A DNA stretch of 64,000 nucleotides from Eulemur rufifrons (GCF_041146395.1 NC_090999.1:70003001-70067000), one strand, 5' to 3'; positions 47,286-61,289 are shown, counted from the first letter of the stretch. Program-made: numbers and translations. Notes: generated by a model not told the origin, from the sequence alone.

Positions 47286-47450
47286 TTTGCCACAGGAGCT
47301 CTGCTAGGTGGTTTCCAGGATGAGTGGGGCACCCACTGGCCCTGGCACAATGCTGTCATCCTTCTTCTGCAGCACGCTTCCTCTACGCCCCAGGAAACTG
47401 GCAAGCACCTGCTGTCAGGGGCAGATGCTCCTAAGGTTGGTAAACATAAG
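47286..47450. other. GC-rich unique patch
   Basis: Richer in GC than its flanks, with overlapping open frames on both strands (minus 47096-47497, plus 47308-47583). TCCTTCTTCTGCAG at 47359-47372 is a strong acceptor-like sequence, but only weak donors follow. No protein is recognised. Confidence 0.3.
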
Positions 47451-47599
47451 GCTAAAGTACAAACTGGCTGGTCCTGTCTTCCTTGAAGGAAGTGCATTTC
47501 TTATTTATTTTATTTTCAGAAATAGAACAGATCCATTCAATGAATACATAACATGCAACTCGTGTAAGTACAGGGGCGCATGAAGTGCTATTTTTTAAA

Positions 47600-48815
47600 G
47601 ATAAAAATCACCAATTGATTTCATTGCAGCATCTGTAAAAATTATTCTCAGTGATTACTTTGTACTTCTACATTGTTTTAAATACTCATAGACAGAAGAC
47701 TTTTCGTACAATAGTCAGTGATTTCTGTTGTCACACTTTTTAAAGGGAGAACACGCACACACACGGTGGGCAATAGCAGCATAATACTGACTTTTGTAAT
47801 AAATATGTTCACATATTATCAGCTTCAAACTTTACATCTCTTTCATAACCTGTGAACACAGGAAAGTATGACTTTAAAAACCCTTCCTATTTTAATAACT
47901 CACAAGAAAATAGGAAGATAAGCACTGCACTGATATTAAAAACAAAAAGGAGGAAAAATCATTTAATAAGCCCTTCTGACATTACTCTTAAGCAAAAGCT
48001 TTCAATGAAGTAGATAACAGAAATGTACATGATAAAAACCATCATAATGAGTATACAGGTCACATTTTCCTTGCGAAAATGATAACTGCCAGAACAAAAA
48101 CTTTGTTCAACAAATCCCCAAAACAATTCACCTTGTCTCATAGCATGGCTAGTGACCAAAACTCTGAAATAAACACCGAAGACATTAATTAAACTATAGA
48201 CACTGAAATTGCTGTGAAACAGATGTATAATTTAAAACTTAGACTATTACCCTAAAACTACACTAAAGGTATAATAGAATCCAATTTCCTCAACAGGGAA
48301 ACAACCTTCACACATATCTGACATTGCAGTACAAGTGAATCCTTCCACCCTACAAGCCACACCCACAGATCATATGCACTGCTTATTTTAGTAGTCTAAT
48401 TCAAATATATTTTATATACAGATATTAATGCCAAGCTCAAAATACAAATACTACTTGCATTTGAAGAGCACAGCTGTTTTTAACAAATATTTTTGCCAGA
48501 AAACATAAAATTAAATTTGAACAGAAGCCCAAAATCATAAACATCAGCTCAATAACATAAAATGTACATTATCGAATTTTAGCATACAGAAATTTTATTG
48601 TTATTTCTCTTCTTTCTTGTGTTTTGAAACCAGAGCTCTTACCATGAATATTCATTCATTATGAACTTTTCTGGAATATTATACGGCCTCTCAAGATCTT
48701 GCAAATGAAATACAAGTTTTAATTCAGATTACTTATTAGACTCAAATTAAATGTGACTTCTAAAAATGTCATGGCTGTGAATAAGCCAGGGTTCACCTAG
48801 GAGTATTTCAGACTT
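47600..48815. other. AT-rich sequence without a recognised feature
   Basis: No gene or nameable repeat. ACACGCACACACACGG near 47750 is a short CA tract. Confidence 0.5.
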
Positions 48816-48819
48816 TGTT

Positions 48820-49520
48820 CCAGCAATACCATTTATTTACCAACATCATTTATAAAGCACCTACTGTGTGTCGGGTTGCATGACTGGATTCATGATACAA
48901 AAATAAATACATCACTCTTTACCCTCAAGGGAACTCAGACAAGAGGAGACCTCACGCATGTAAAGAGATAGGTGTAATAATTCATAGCAGTGTAATTGCA
49001 GAGAGGTACATAGTTGCACAGGCAGCTCAAAGAAGGCCCAGCTTTCCTATGGAAGAGATAGTTAAACAGGGCTTCAGTGAATAATGAAAATATCACCAGG
49101 CAAATGAAAGTGTTCTAAGCACAGGGATCAACAAATGTAGAAGACGTGGCATACCTGACGATATTAGGGGCTGCCTGCAATTTAATATGTCAGGGATGTA
49201 GTAAATGAAGTTACAAGATGGATACAATGTGGTTTGGAAAAGCAGAAGGAGCAGGTAAGGCTCAGATCATGGAGAAAGAAACAAGAAAAAAAAAAATAAA
49301 GAACTATCTTTTATCCATAGACACAACTAAAACAAATGGACGATCAGATGGTTTCATAGGAATTTGAAAAGATATTTTTGACTGTTTTCAGTAAAATGAA
49401 GAGAACAAGGAAGCCAGTTGGGAAATTAGTGTGATAATGCATGAGTAAGATGTGGGAGGCTTAAAGTAGGACAGTGAGAGCTGATATCAAAGGTGGCCAT
49501 GAGTTAGAGAGACACCGGCT
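48820..49520 (-). mobile_element. L2 3' region
   Basis: 'catttataaagcacctactgtgtgtcgggttgcatgactgg', 'ataaatacatcactctttaccctcaagggaactc', 'aaagtgttctaagcacagggatcaac' and 'aaggaagccagttgggaaattagtgtgataatgc' follow the reverse complement of a long L2 3' segment, in order. Confidence 0.75.
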
Positions 49521-51290
49521 TGACTTAAACTTGATGTTCTTCATGAACCCAGGTCTTTACTGAGAATAAGACTTTAGGATATACCAGTTCGTAGGATATC
49601 CTAAATTTTTTAGATGTGTGACCCAGAGAAGACACGAATAAAAAAACGAAACAAACAAAAACTCTGATAATTCAAAGAAAGCGTGAATACAATTTTTAAA
49701 GTCTAAAGTGATGTATTGTCCCCTAGTTTGTGAGGGCCTATAGTGCATGTTAAAATTAGAAGGGTAATAATGTGTACACTAGTCTTGACTCTATGACAAT
49801 TTTCTGATAAATGTCAGTCACTTACCCACCTGGTGCTTTCATTATTCTGCCCACATTAGCACCAAATAACTATGAGAGAGACAAAACAAATTAATGAAAA
49901 AATATATAAAACATTATTGCCATCATTTTATGTATCATTGTATTTCTAAAATTGACAACATACATTGAAACAGGTATACCTACATGTTTATTAAGTTCCT
50001 TGAATAGTAATAACAGAATTATGAATAAAAATCTCCTGTCATATAAGACTACCTCAGTTTGGTTAATTCTTCTCAATCTGTAAAGAGCTATTGTTTCATA
50101 CAAGTCATTTAAAGTAATAAATTCATTTTTTTGGATAACATTATTTGTAACTCTGTCCTTCTATCATATAGAAGTCATTTAAATAAACTATATCAGTAAA
50201 TGGAAGCTGATGATCACATTTAAAGTAATTTAACTGTTAGGTAACAGAAATATAGTCTTCAGTCCAAGGCAAATAAAAATGTACAAACCTTGTCATATAA
50301 GAATTGAGAGCTTATGAGGACTATTTACTTGGAAATGATAATTGAATGTTTAATGAGCTATGATTGCTAATATAAGCTACATGATTATTAATCTGCATTT
50401 CTGAAACTGAAAGTGTCACTCTGCCAGTAAAGAGCAATAAAGGGACTATAAATACCTAGTCTGTGTATTGTATGAGAAATATATGTTGCGGATAAAATTT
50501 CTAGTTGTTGAGTTGGGTCACCTATTCCAAATTACTGAAAAGCATTTGCATCTGAAGTGGAGACCCTGTGTAGTGAGAATCTTCCCATCAAGGTATCAGC
50601 TCATTCTCAGTACAATGATAACAGGATTGCCAGGATTAATTTTCACAAGGAACAAGTATAAGATATGTTAACAAAATAAATATATTTATAACTCCAGTAG
50701 TCTCACTCTGGAGACTGTTTTAAGTGAGTGTGTGTTTCCCTTAGGTAAAGAGGAAAACAACTTGGTGCGTCAGTATTGTCAAGATGGAAGGAGGTATAAA
50801 GAGCAGAAGTTCCTTTCTCTTGGGACAAGGAGGAGAGTTTCCTGAGAAAGATTAGTGGTGCATGGAAGGTCTGCTGGGAGTAGAACAAGAGGAATTAATG
50901 AGACAGAACGGTCAACAGTAAATTGTATGACACTAAAAGGTATGAACCCTGAGGCCTTCTCCCTGCTCTTCCCCCATTTCCATATTTTTAACAAGGAGAC
51001 ACATTTATTGGTTAAAGTTTCAATTCTCTTTCCTCCTACTCTTCATACCTTAGGTCATTTGACTGATAAATGAATAAATAACTTTCTAAATTTAAAAGAG
51101 GAAAGAAGTCAAATTGATGGAGCCCAAGACAAAAATGGCAATTTGAGCTATTCAACTATGAATATCTAGGATGGATAATTATGTAAGCAAATAAAATAAA
51201 ATTTTATTATGTTAGGCCCCTTGATTTATGGGGGCCTTGATTTATGGAATTGCTCTTATGGCAATTAGCCTATTTTGACAAAAACAGTGG
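49521..51290. other. AT-rich sequence without a gene
   Basis: No nameable repeat or protein. Overlapping short frames at 50703-51073 on both strands are not recognisable. Confidence 0.5.
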
Positions 51291-51299
51291 TTAAAATTT

Positions 51300-51370
51300 T
51301 ATATATTTAAATTATATGCATATAAATATAATATATATTATATGCATATAAAATATAATTATATGATATA
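51300..51370. repeat. AT-rich tract with two identical palindromes
   Basis: The 14-bp perfect palindrome TTATATGCATATAA occurs at 51312-51325 and again at 51338-51351, 26 bp apart, within an almost pure AT stretch. It could extrude hairpins. Confidence 0.85.
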
Positions 51371-53795
51371 CGGATCTTTGGTCAAAGTTTACATTCTAAT
51401 TAATGTCATCTACATTGGCTTCCAGTGAGTAACATAATTCTTATCTTGCCTAATATTGATATCCTCTTTGTAGACTGCCAAAGTGTAAACAAAATAAAGA
51501 ATACTACCACTGTCGAAGCCTTTTATATCTTAAGTCATAAAACTCAGAATTGTAGAAAAACACTGAAAAGCAACAATAAATACTTTCTGCTATTTTTATC
51601 AATCATAATGTTGATTATTATGAAATAAAGTATTTCAAAAACCTTGTAAAGTAGGTGCCTTTATTTTTTTCTGTTTTAATGTCCACTGTGAAGACTCAAT
51701 AGCTACTGGATTTCTCTGTATAAATACTCTACTACTTTACTTTTACCTATTTATTTTCAAAGTTATTCTTGATAATCATTTTAAGTGCATTAAAGGAGAA
51801 GAGTTGATACCAAATACCAAATATTGTAAAATACTTGAAACTAGAGAGTTAACTTGCCTTCTAAAATGATGGAATTATTAAACACTCTTGTTTCATTGAA
51901 GTGTAGCTGCTGCATGATACATGGATATATTTGATGTATTCTTGAACACTTGTTTTTAGTTTTATACTGACTTTATAATCAAAGCAGTTTGATTTAAAAA
52001 TTTAAAGTATACATTTGATTTAGCAAAATTTAGTTGTTATATTTCATCTTTATAGAATCCATATTGCAGCACAAGTTATAATAGAGCTTATGAGAATCTG
52101 TTCTAAAGCTTTGCCATAGATTTGGGAAATGAATGTTGCAATTATTTTCTGTTGGGGTATGTGAGATTGTTCACCGCCGTTGGGTTTATTCATTTCTGAT
52201 TGCTGCTCAACTGTCATAAGTATCTTGAAAGAGGAAATATTGAGTTGTTCCTTATAAGCAATTAGCAGTCAAATCTGAGAAAGCAAATTTTAGAAATCAA
52301 ACTCATTCTAGCATATTTCTAACTTTGCATTAATGTGGATTTGTTTATACAAATAACCCATCAATTATGTTGTTTTCCAAATCCACAGAATACATTAAAT
52401 CTTTCAAAGCATCAAAGACGTATACAGAAAAAGGAAATAGGAGATGGAAGGGGTATAATTTGTTTAAGAAAAATTCAATGAATGAACCGTAAGGACTATC
52501 CATATCTATGATTCGTACCTAATCTTTGATCCTCTGTTTCTATCTGTGGGAATCTCATTATGGTAAAATCATATTTTTCCAACTTCAGAAAATATGCTGT
52601 GCTCATATATCTTTTCATCTATATTTTAAAAAATGATTTTAGCTTTCCTAAAATGAAAAAGCAGATATGAAAGGGAGCAATATACCTGAAAAAACTATTC
52701 ACAAGGGTTTGCAATATAGACATTGAAAACAAGTTTATTTTTATTTTGACAAGGTGTTGAAAAGGAGAATCTGACTGACTTTAGAAGCTGAGTGTAGTAG
52801 GTTCAGGGACGTGCTGAGTAGAATGGAGATGACGGGGGTGGCTGGCAATGGCAATGGGAAGGGAAGGGATTTTTTCTCTGTACACCACTCCCTCATACAC
52901 ACACACATGCACACACACAGCTTTTTGCTAGACATGTGATGCAACATCAGGATTCATCATTCTCCCAGGGAGCACATTTCCCACTTTCAGAAAGGGGGGA
53001 ATCATGAGAAGAGACAGTGAGAGTAGTTACATGACCCTGGGACTGCTCCAGTTCTAAAATTCTAGCGATAGCATGTGCACACGGTGAGAATGATGAGCTG
53101 TGTGGCAACAGTTTGAAGGGTATCAAAATCGGTTACTAGATATGGGTTCTAGTGTCAGCCCTACCACTCATTAACCAATCTGGACATCAACCTCGCCATG
53201 TAAACCATAGAGATGCTTCCTTTTTACCTGGCGCAAAGGTGGATATACACATCAAATGAGGTGCTGTGATCACTTCAAAAGATGGAAAGGTACCAGAGAC
53301 ACATGGACCAACTTTGATGGTTGTTACCATAGAAGAGGAAAGACTAGTGAACTTGGAAGGGTAAAAGCAGACTTTTCTTGATGATATAATATTTATCCCA
53401 AGAGAACTAAAAAAAAAGATTGCAGAGGTTGGGGAAAAAAAACAAAGAGCTTTTGCCTCATACATCTCTCAAGCCTCGCATTGCCAATTTTGTGACTGCA
53501 CTTGAAGAATTTTGATGCTGAAAAAGATTTAGTCTAAGTGAGACAGTCTTATAATTTTTAAGACTCAGCATGTACACATTAAATTTACATATTCAGGAGA
53601 GAGAGAAAGGCAGAGAAAGAGACTAGCAGAGAATAATTTAAATCATACATGGGACTCAGCCAACTAGAAAATACAGAAAGTTTGTTTCCAGCAATATTTC
53701 TCTACTTTAATCCATTAACCATTTGATAATCTCAGGATACCGATACCTCACACCATTTTATTTTATAATTTTACTTACACCAAAGTAGAGACATT
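51371..53795. other. sequence without a recognised feature
   Basis: AT-rich. A short CA tract at 52896-52919. No gene or nameable repeat. Confidence 0.5.
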
Positions 53796-53815
53796 TCGTA
53801 AATAATCCAACACCA

Positions 53816-54165
<350 letters not shown>

Positions 54166-54179
54166 ATCCAACACCAATT

Positions 54180-55540
54180 TAAACAAACCCACAGTACACT
54201 GCACCTAAAAACTATTCCTTCAGTGAGGGTACTTTTTCCTCCTAAATGATCGTTCAAAGGGCCTGTTTGATTAGAACTTACTACTTGGGCCAGCTTTAGC
54301 TATAAAGTATTTTTGATCCAATAGCTGCTCATCTAGAAAACATAAAGCAATGCCACTGGAATTTAAATTGGAAGTATATTCAAATTGTGTTATCATGGGT
54401 GAAGTTCTAAAAAATACATGGTAGGAAAAATAAAGTTACTTGGATTATAACGTTAATAAATTGTGAGCTATATCATTATTTAACAACAGGAACATTAAGC
54501 TTATGTCAGTATTGCCTTATTGTCCCTCTGAATTAGTCTAGTATAGACAGTCATTCACCACTCCCCATTCGTTGTCCTCACAAATTAAATACCTAGAGGC
54601 CGTAGAAGTAAAAGAGCTAAGAATGGGGCAGAGTCAAAAATTTACAGTGACTCTTATAACCTTTAAGTCAGTGTGTTATTATTAAAAGCTCTGTAGGACC
54701 TGCTTATAGAATATGCAAAATGCATTTAGGGGCTTTTTATAGCAAAAAAAGCATACATATAGTTAAGGCATAAACAATATTCAAACAACCCAGTTTTAAA
54801 TGAGAACATGTCCATGCATAACATAGCTACAGTAGTACATTATAAAAATAATTTATGTGACAACAAGTTATTTTATGTTCTAATTTTCCCCATTTAAATG
54901 CTGATTGTTTCCCTAAATCACAGCTTTTAGCACCAAGCCTAAAAACCACTGTAAGCATGTTTACTGGCTTTATGATCTTACATGAAAAATGTAAATACCC
55001 AGAGGTTTAAAAGATTTTTTGTAGGAGTAAAATAGAATTTAGTAACAAAACCACTGAATAAATTGCCCAAGGTGGCAATGTGCCTGATGTTGCTCATTCC
55101 TATCTTTATTCTACGTTCCATATCACTTGCCAGTGGAATACTCTACATCCCAACTACCAGAATTCTGTCAGACACCTCCAGATACATCAAATCATAAATA
55201 TTTAATAAGTAAATTCTAAGTACCAAACCTTGATGGAGTGTCAGAGTTACACTGGTATCTTTGGTCCTATATTACTTATAATTTCTAGTGAAGACTCTGA
55301 AATATTATAGGTACTTTGCTCAAGTCTCCCACATAAGTGGATCAATAATAGTTTTTCAATCTTGGTTCTGATACGGTTCTTATGTTCAGAAATTTCCCGA
55401 TCACTGATTCAACCATCAAGGCAGTTTAGAATTTCAAATATTCTGTCTTTAGGTCCTTCATAAAGAAAGCCATGTTCCTCAGAGAGCTTGCTTTTGAGAG
55501 ATCTTTATCTGTCACTTTCACTAATAAAGATATCATGATT
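54180..55540. other. AT-rich sequence without a recognised feature
   Basis: No gene or nameable repeat. Confidence 0.5.
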
Positions 55541-55550
55541 TGATTTTTTA

Positions 55551-55688
55551 AATCTATTTATTTTCTTTTTTTAAATTTCAGAATATTATGGGGGTAGAAA
55601 CATTTTGGTCACATATATTGCCTTTGCATTGCCCAAGCCAGAGCTACAAGTGTACCCATCCCCCAGTGTGCTCCGTACCCATTAGTTA
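55551..55688 (-). mobile_element. short L1 3' UTR insertion with target duplication
   Basis: On the plus strand a T-rich head (TTTATTTTCTTTTTTT) leads into TTTCAGAATATTATGGGGGT, 'ggtcacatatattgcctttgcattgcccaagcc' and 'gtgtacccatcccccagtgtgctccgtaccc'. This has the form of an inverted primate L1 3' UTR. The perfect 10-bp TGATTTTTTA flanks it (55541-55550 and 55689-55698), so it is a complete, strongly 5'-truncated insertion. Confidence 0.7.
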
Positions 55689-55699
55689 TGATTTTTTAT

Positions 55700-56695
55700 A
55701 AGAACCATGAGTATGATATTTAAATAAGTTCATATCCTCTTTCCAATCTATGCCCTATTAATCCAATAAAGTTTACCTGTGCAAAAACAAACAACAAAAC
55801 CTGAAATAAGAGGATAGTGTTTGGGTTGTTTTTTAATTTTTTTTTAAATTTAGTTTAATGTTTGCTTGTGTTTTAAGAAAGAAGAAGAATGTGATTTTTT
55901 TTCTTGCCCGCACACTGGTACGGTGAAGCTAGCACAGAAATTCTCTCTACATAATGGCTGGTGGACATCAGCTTCAAACCAACCAACCAACCAATTATCA
56001 ATTATTCCCTCAAGTTTGAGACTATCTTAAAGGTTAATAGTCACACCAAGGATCAGGGACATTTGCATATATAGGTGTCTATTAAATGACCTTCTTTTCT
56101 ATGATCTGGTCTGAAAGAAGAGATGGAAAAGTGGCTATTCTTCGGTATCTTCGGATATTTATTTTAGATTTAAAGGTATACTTTTTCTTCTTATTAAGCA
56201 GATGCAGAGCGCTTCAGAGTATCATCTGGATACAAGAGAGAATTAAAGTGGTGAAAAATAATTACAACATAGAAAAATTTGATTATAGCACCTTTTTAAA
56301 AATCATGTATCCATTTCCAAATTATAAAGGTGATGATAAACTTAAATATAAATATGAATTACTAACAAATGTAAACAATATGTAGAATATGTTCTCTTTT
56401 TTGTCATTCCCACAGGTCCTTAGGCTCAGGAAAAAAAATCTATTAGAATATGTATTTAATAATACAATAAATTAGAAAAAAATTGATGTGTTTATTCTGA
56501 GACCATGGATAGAATTATCTTTGCCCTAGACACTGTAGATTAGGTACGTTTCAGAAATTTCTGAACATCAGCGTTGTCGACTTAATTCATGGAGTAATTT
56601 CTAATTCTCTTTTCAAAATAATCTTTTCTTGTTATTGTATGCCATATCACTTTTTTAGTCTGCAACAACAATTATTTTTGAACATCTTGTATTGT
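55700..56695. other. AT-rich sequence without a gene
   Basis: A 99-codon frame at 56086-56385 has no recognisable domain. AACC is repeated five times at 55977-55993. Confidence 0.5.
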
Positions 56696-56699
56696 GATA

Positions 56700-56840
56700 T
56701 AGGCACTTTTTTTTCCCTTCCCAACTAAACTCGAAAAAATACTATGGCAGAGACTACTTGATATTTCATTTTTGTCCTCATGGCACTAAGCCTATTGTCT
56801 GGACTAGAACAAGCTTTTGATGGATGTTTATTGAACGGAG
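56700..56840 (+). mobile_element. L2 3' end
   Basis: 'tatggcagagactacttgatatttcatttttgtcctcatggcactaagcctattgtctgg' and 'tgatggatgtttattgaacgg' fit the end of L2 in sense orientation. Confidence 0.55.
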
Positions 56841-56844
56841 CAGT

Positions 56845-58390
56845 CCATCTTTCCTCATTTTATTCTCCCTGAAGTCATGACTAAAGGTGGTTACTCAAAA
56901 TTAGTGTTAACTGAGAAATATGATGTGCTTAAGGGAATAAAGACTGTGGAGAAATGAGAAAGCAACTATTTCTGTATGTTATATATAAATATTTATTTTT
57001 AGTTGTATTGAAAATTAAATAGTCTAGGTGTGTTCCTTATGTTCATTTGGAATGACAGTTTTCACCCTCACTTAATCTCACTTTAAGCAAGTTTTCTTCT
57101 TTCTTTCCTGAAGTTTGAGTGGAGAAAGAAAATGTTTGTGACTCATAGGAAAAAGGTAACACTTCTTAAAATACTGTGGATTTGTTAAAAAATGCCTTAA
57201 ACTAAAATTATAAAATATACAGCATTTCCCAATGATACTAATCTGTAAATATATATTAAAAAAAGAATTTGCTTCCACTGCAATGAAGATTTATAATCTC
57301 AGCAGGCAAAGCCTCAGTTTATAGTAAATTTACAATTAAGATTTCCCAACTATGAACAAAACATATGTTTTTCATGTTTTCACATATACTGACAAAAATT
57401 GTTTACCAAGAGAAAAGACATATAAATAATTTCTGCTGTATCTCAAAATGCTAATACTTTCAATAGAATATTTCATGAAGTATTTATATAGCACTGCTGC
57501 AGACTCTGTTGAACTGTAAATCATGATATATTTCAGTACAAGACTCTCAAAAATAAGCTTCATGATTTTAGAAACACATTTAGTAGACTACATTTAGATT
57601 TTTCTATCTAGGATTTGTCACTTGCTTTTTTACACATGTACAGGCACATACACCCTTCAAACATTTTGTGGCTCATATTAAACTTTCTCCAGTGTGTCTT
57701 ATTTAAAATCTACTAAGAATATTTTACAATAAATAAAATCACTATAATAATATAATAAAGAGCTAAGATAACTTGGCTCATTAAAAAGTGTGCGTACTCA
57801 TGTTTTTCTCTACAGGTCATTCTTGTAAATTTTTAAATGATTTGTGCTATATTTGCTTGCTGAGGACTGTTTTTGACATGTTCTTGGAGAAAACAGAAGG
57901 AGAAGACTGTTAAAAGAAGAATCAAAAGAGAAAAAAGAAGATATATAACTACACAGAAACAAAAAAGAGTGAGCTCATCATTATCTTTCCCAGAGGAACT
58001 CATAGCAGTTGAATGCATGCATTCATCAGGTCACGAAAAGTGAATCAAAGATCAACAACCACGTGAAGGCTCAGTGAAGGAAGTCCTTGCTGGGTAAGAG
58101 CAGAGTTAAAATTTATTTCAGGTCCTAAGTATGCAGACTTGTTAGATGAATACATGAATGAGTGAATCAAATGGGAAGACTAAAGTTTCTGAGCACAGTC
58201 AATTGCCACACTTACTTATGTCAATTCACTGGATTATGAACCTTGGTGCAAAGTACTGTAGAATTTGTTGATTTGTTTTCACTTTTTTAAACATATGAGA
58301 TTTCCGATATATAGGCAGTTTAACTTTAACAAAAATATATTTTGACTTCACACATAAACTGATAACTAGTTATCCTATTGTTTACAATAA
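56845..58390. other. AT-rich sequence without a recognised feature
   Basis: A-rich stretch at 57893-57966. No gene or nameable repeat. Confidence 0.5.
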
Positions 58391-58397
58391 TACTGTA

Positions 58398-58541
58398 GGC
58401 TGGGAGTGGTGGCTTACACCTGTGATCCAGCACTTTGGGAGGCCAAGGCTGGAGGATCACTTGAGGCCAGGAGTTCGAGACCAGCCTGAGAAACATAGCA
58501 AGACTCTCTCTACCAAAAAAAAAAAAAAAAAAAAAAAAAAA
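58398..58541 (+). mobile_element. Alu left monomer with long A tail
   Basis: 'ggctgggagtggtggcttacacctgtgatcc' to 'gaccagcctgagaaacatagcaagactctc' is one Alu left arm of old (J-like) type, followed by about 28 A. There is no right arm. AATACTGTA before and AATATTGTG after may be a worn target duplication. Either a free left monomer or an Alu ended at its middle A-rich region. Confidence 0.85.
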
Positions 58542-58769
58542 TATTGTGAAGTTGTGAAGTTATCCAAATGGAATTTAATTTAGATTTAATTTAGGAATCA
58601 TCCATGTTGTTAGCTTCAAAATATAACTTCTTCACATATGGAGAAAAAATGATGAGAAGTAAGAAATGACAAATTTGCAACAACAAATATATTTAGTAAG
58701 TCTGGTGCAATGAATTAGCAAAAATTGACCTCAGGAAACATTATTGCTGGCTAAGTAAGCTAAACTTTA

Positions 58770-58950
58770 CTTATCACAGGGCAGTGGGTCAGAGCAGGGC
58801 TTAAGAGTATGATCTTCAGAAAGTCATGCAACCACTTTCTGCCTGTTTTCTCCATCTCTAAAATGCAGAGAATGACAGTATATGATTCATATGTGTTTTG
58901 TGAACAGTATAATAATATGTAAGTTATCAAGGCCTTTAAACTCATATTTG
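58770..58950 (+). mobile_element. MIR SINE, decayed
   Basis: 'cagtgggtcagagcagggcttaagagtatgatcttcag', 'gtcatgcaaccactttctgcctgttttctccatctctaaaatgcagag' fit sense MIR. Confidence 0.65.
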
Positions 58951-59713
58951 ACACATAAAAATATTGCTATATCTAAAATATAAAATATCTATAAAATATA
59001 AAATATCTAAAGTCTTTAGATTCATCCAAATGAAGGAAAGTGATGATGCTTTAGTATTTATTGATGAGATGATAAAAATCTGCTCCAAGATTTTCTTTTT
59101 TCTTTCTACTGATTTAGGTTCATCATAGGGAAGAAACAAATATACATTTAATGCTGTCACTAAACAGATCAATGCCAACATTTAAATATAGAGTTATTGT
59201 GGATATGAAGAATCAATTTCGGAAACAAAGGAGGAGAAATATTACTTGGCAGATACAGAACTGAAGATTGTTGCAAGGACAGAAACTATTACAGGAGAAG
59301 ACATAATGTATTAAAAGAGCAGGACAATTGCCTTCAAGAAATAAAAACATGTTTACGTCAGTTAATTTAAAAAAAATCATCACAAGTTCTTGAAATATAT
59401 TTTTTAACATACTGACTTATTAACAGAATCAGAAGTTTTAGGTCAGAATCACTCTTAAGTGTAATCAAATCCAAATCCATAAGCAACAGGTTAAAAATTG
59501 TACCTACATGTACGAATGGAATAAATATTGAAAGTATTTTTTAAATGAGCAGTTGTCATTCAGTCTCATGCAAAGTTAGGCACTGACATTCAAAAATAGC
59601 TTGATACAATAAAATGAAGTGAGTCCATTGCTCAAAGAAATGATGGTGAAACACTTACAGTTATTGAAATATGAATAAACTCTGGATGGAAATAAAGGAA
59701 TTGCTCATTGTTC

Positions 59714-60012
59714 GTTTGTTTTTTTTTGAGACAGTCTCATTCTGTTGCCAGGGCCAGAGTGCCGTGGCGTCAGCCTAGCTCAAAGCAACCTCAAACTCCT
59801 GGGCTCAAGCGATCCTCCTGCCTCAGCCTCCTGAGTAGCTGGGACTACAGGCATGTGCCACCATGCCCAGCTAATTTTTTCTATAAATTTTTAGTTGTCC
59901 AGCTAATTTCTTTCTATTTTTTTTTTTTTTTAGTAGAGACGGGGGTCTCACTCTTGTTCAGGCTGGTCTCGAACTCCTGAGGTCAAACGATCCTCCCGCC
60001 TTGGCCTCCCAG
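59714..60012 (-). mobile_element. strepsirrhine Alu SINE, 5'-truncated
   Basis: Inverted: T run, then AGACAGTCTCATTCTGTTGCC, GCCGTGGCGTCAGCCTAGCT (the strepsirrhine right arm), CAGCTAATTTTTTCTATAAA (linker), and a left arm ending GGCCTCCCAG, so about 40 bases of the 5' end are missing. TCATTGTTC (59705-59713) and TCATTGCTC (60013-60021) form the target duplication. More diverged than the other two dimers. Confidence 0.95.
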
Positions 60013-60021
60013 TCATTGCTC

Positions 60022-61289
60022 TTTTTTAAAGAAGATTTCATGACAAAAAAGGTATGCCAAAACTACATTTATGTCAATATCATATAAACCAATAATATTA
60101 ATTAAGCTCACATCCACTTCAATGTGTTAAGTTCACCACTGAAAGATTTGTGTTTCTAAATGGACCTACAAAAACTGATGTGATTATAGGGAGGTGTTTA
60201 GTGTGCTACTTTATAATTACTAAAAATAAAGTTTTGAATCTCTACTGACAAGACTTCTATTAGGCAGCACTTATTAAGCAAATTAAGCAGTATTGGCAGC
60301 TACTGGACTTATATGACCTATTGAATGCAGAGAAACATTATTGGAAATTTTATTTAATAGAGTTATTAAAGAAAATCTAGAATAAATAGTCTACATATGT
60401 AGGAAAATCAGATATTTCTATGAAATAAAATATTATTTTATTATAAACTGATATGCAGGATCAGAGAGAGTTGTTTATATATTAAGATCATAAAGGATTT
60501 CAATTAAAAATTATATGTTAACATATATAGCAAAACTACATAAGATTTAATTATGTTTTTACTTAAAATAGTTATAAAAATAATGGAGAAATATTGTTTT
60601 AACTAAATGTTCTAATTTTATTCAAGAAGGGACATTCCATCCTTTGTTCTCTTTGCTTTTCAACACAAAAATTTTACTAGATATTATGTTATTCTTGTTG
60701 ACCAGGAAAATAGGTTAAAACTTAAATTATTCTAAAATGATTCTTAATTCTTTGAAGTATGTTTTCATTATATATAAACATAAAATATATAATTGTATTT
60801 TGTATATTAATATATTCCATGAACTTCTATTATTTGGTTTATGATATTTAATAGTACAGAACAATGTCTAGTAAGCTGTTTTTCAATAAGAGATATCAAT
60901 TATTTAGTTTAAAACATTTTGTAAAATGATAAGGACCATACATAACTTCTGTCCCATTCTGCCAGATGCAGTTCTGTCTTCAAATGAAATGACACTGCCT
61001 GGGATATGTTGTAAAATAAATCCCATAAAACTTTTAAAAAGCAATAAGCAAATCTTTTCATAGTGGGTAACACATACTCAACCCAATCACACTGTCCTGG
61101 CTCAGTTCCCATTCCCCAGGGCAGTTCAGGTCACAGTGGATCTGGGTGTATGTCAAACAGCTCTTTGTCTCAAGAAGACATCTGCCACACTCTTCACCAT
61201 TTCCTCCAATTTCTAAGTGTCCTAATAGAGATACCCATTTTCTATAATATTATGCAATGCTATCACATTAATTGCAATATCTAATTGAT
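60022..61289. other. AT-rich sequence without a recognised feature
   Basis: No gene or nameable repeat. Confidence 0.5.

Noticed and set aside
47096..47497. 133-codon frame, minus strand
   Set aside because: No recognisable domain. Half is GC-rich patch and half AT-rich flank with an abrupt change of composition, so I kept only the patch as an observation.
59708..59980. 90-codon frame, plus strand
   Set aside because: Antisense reading of the inverted Alu, the usual source of such false proteins.
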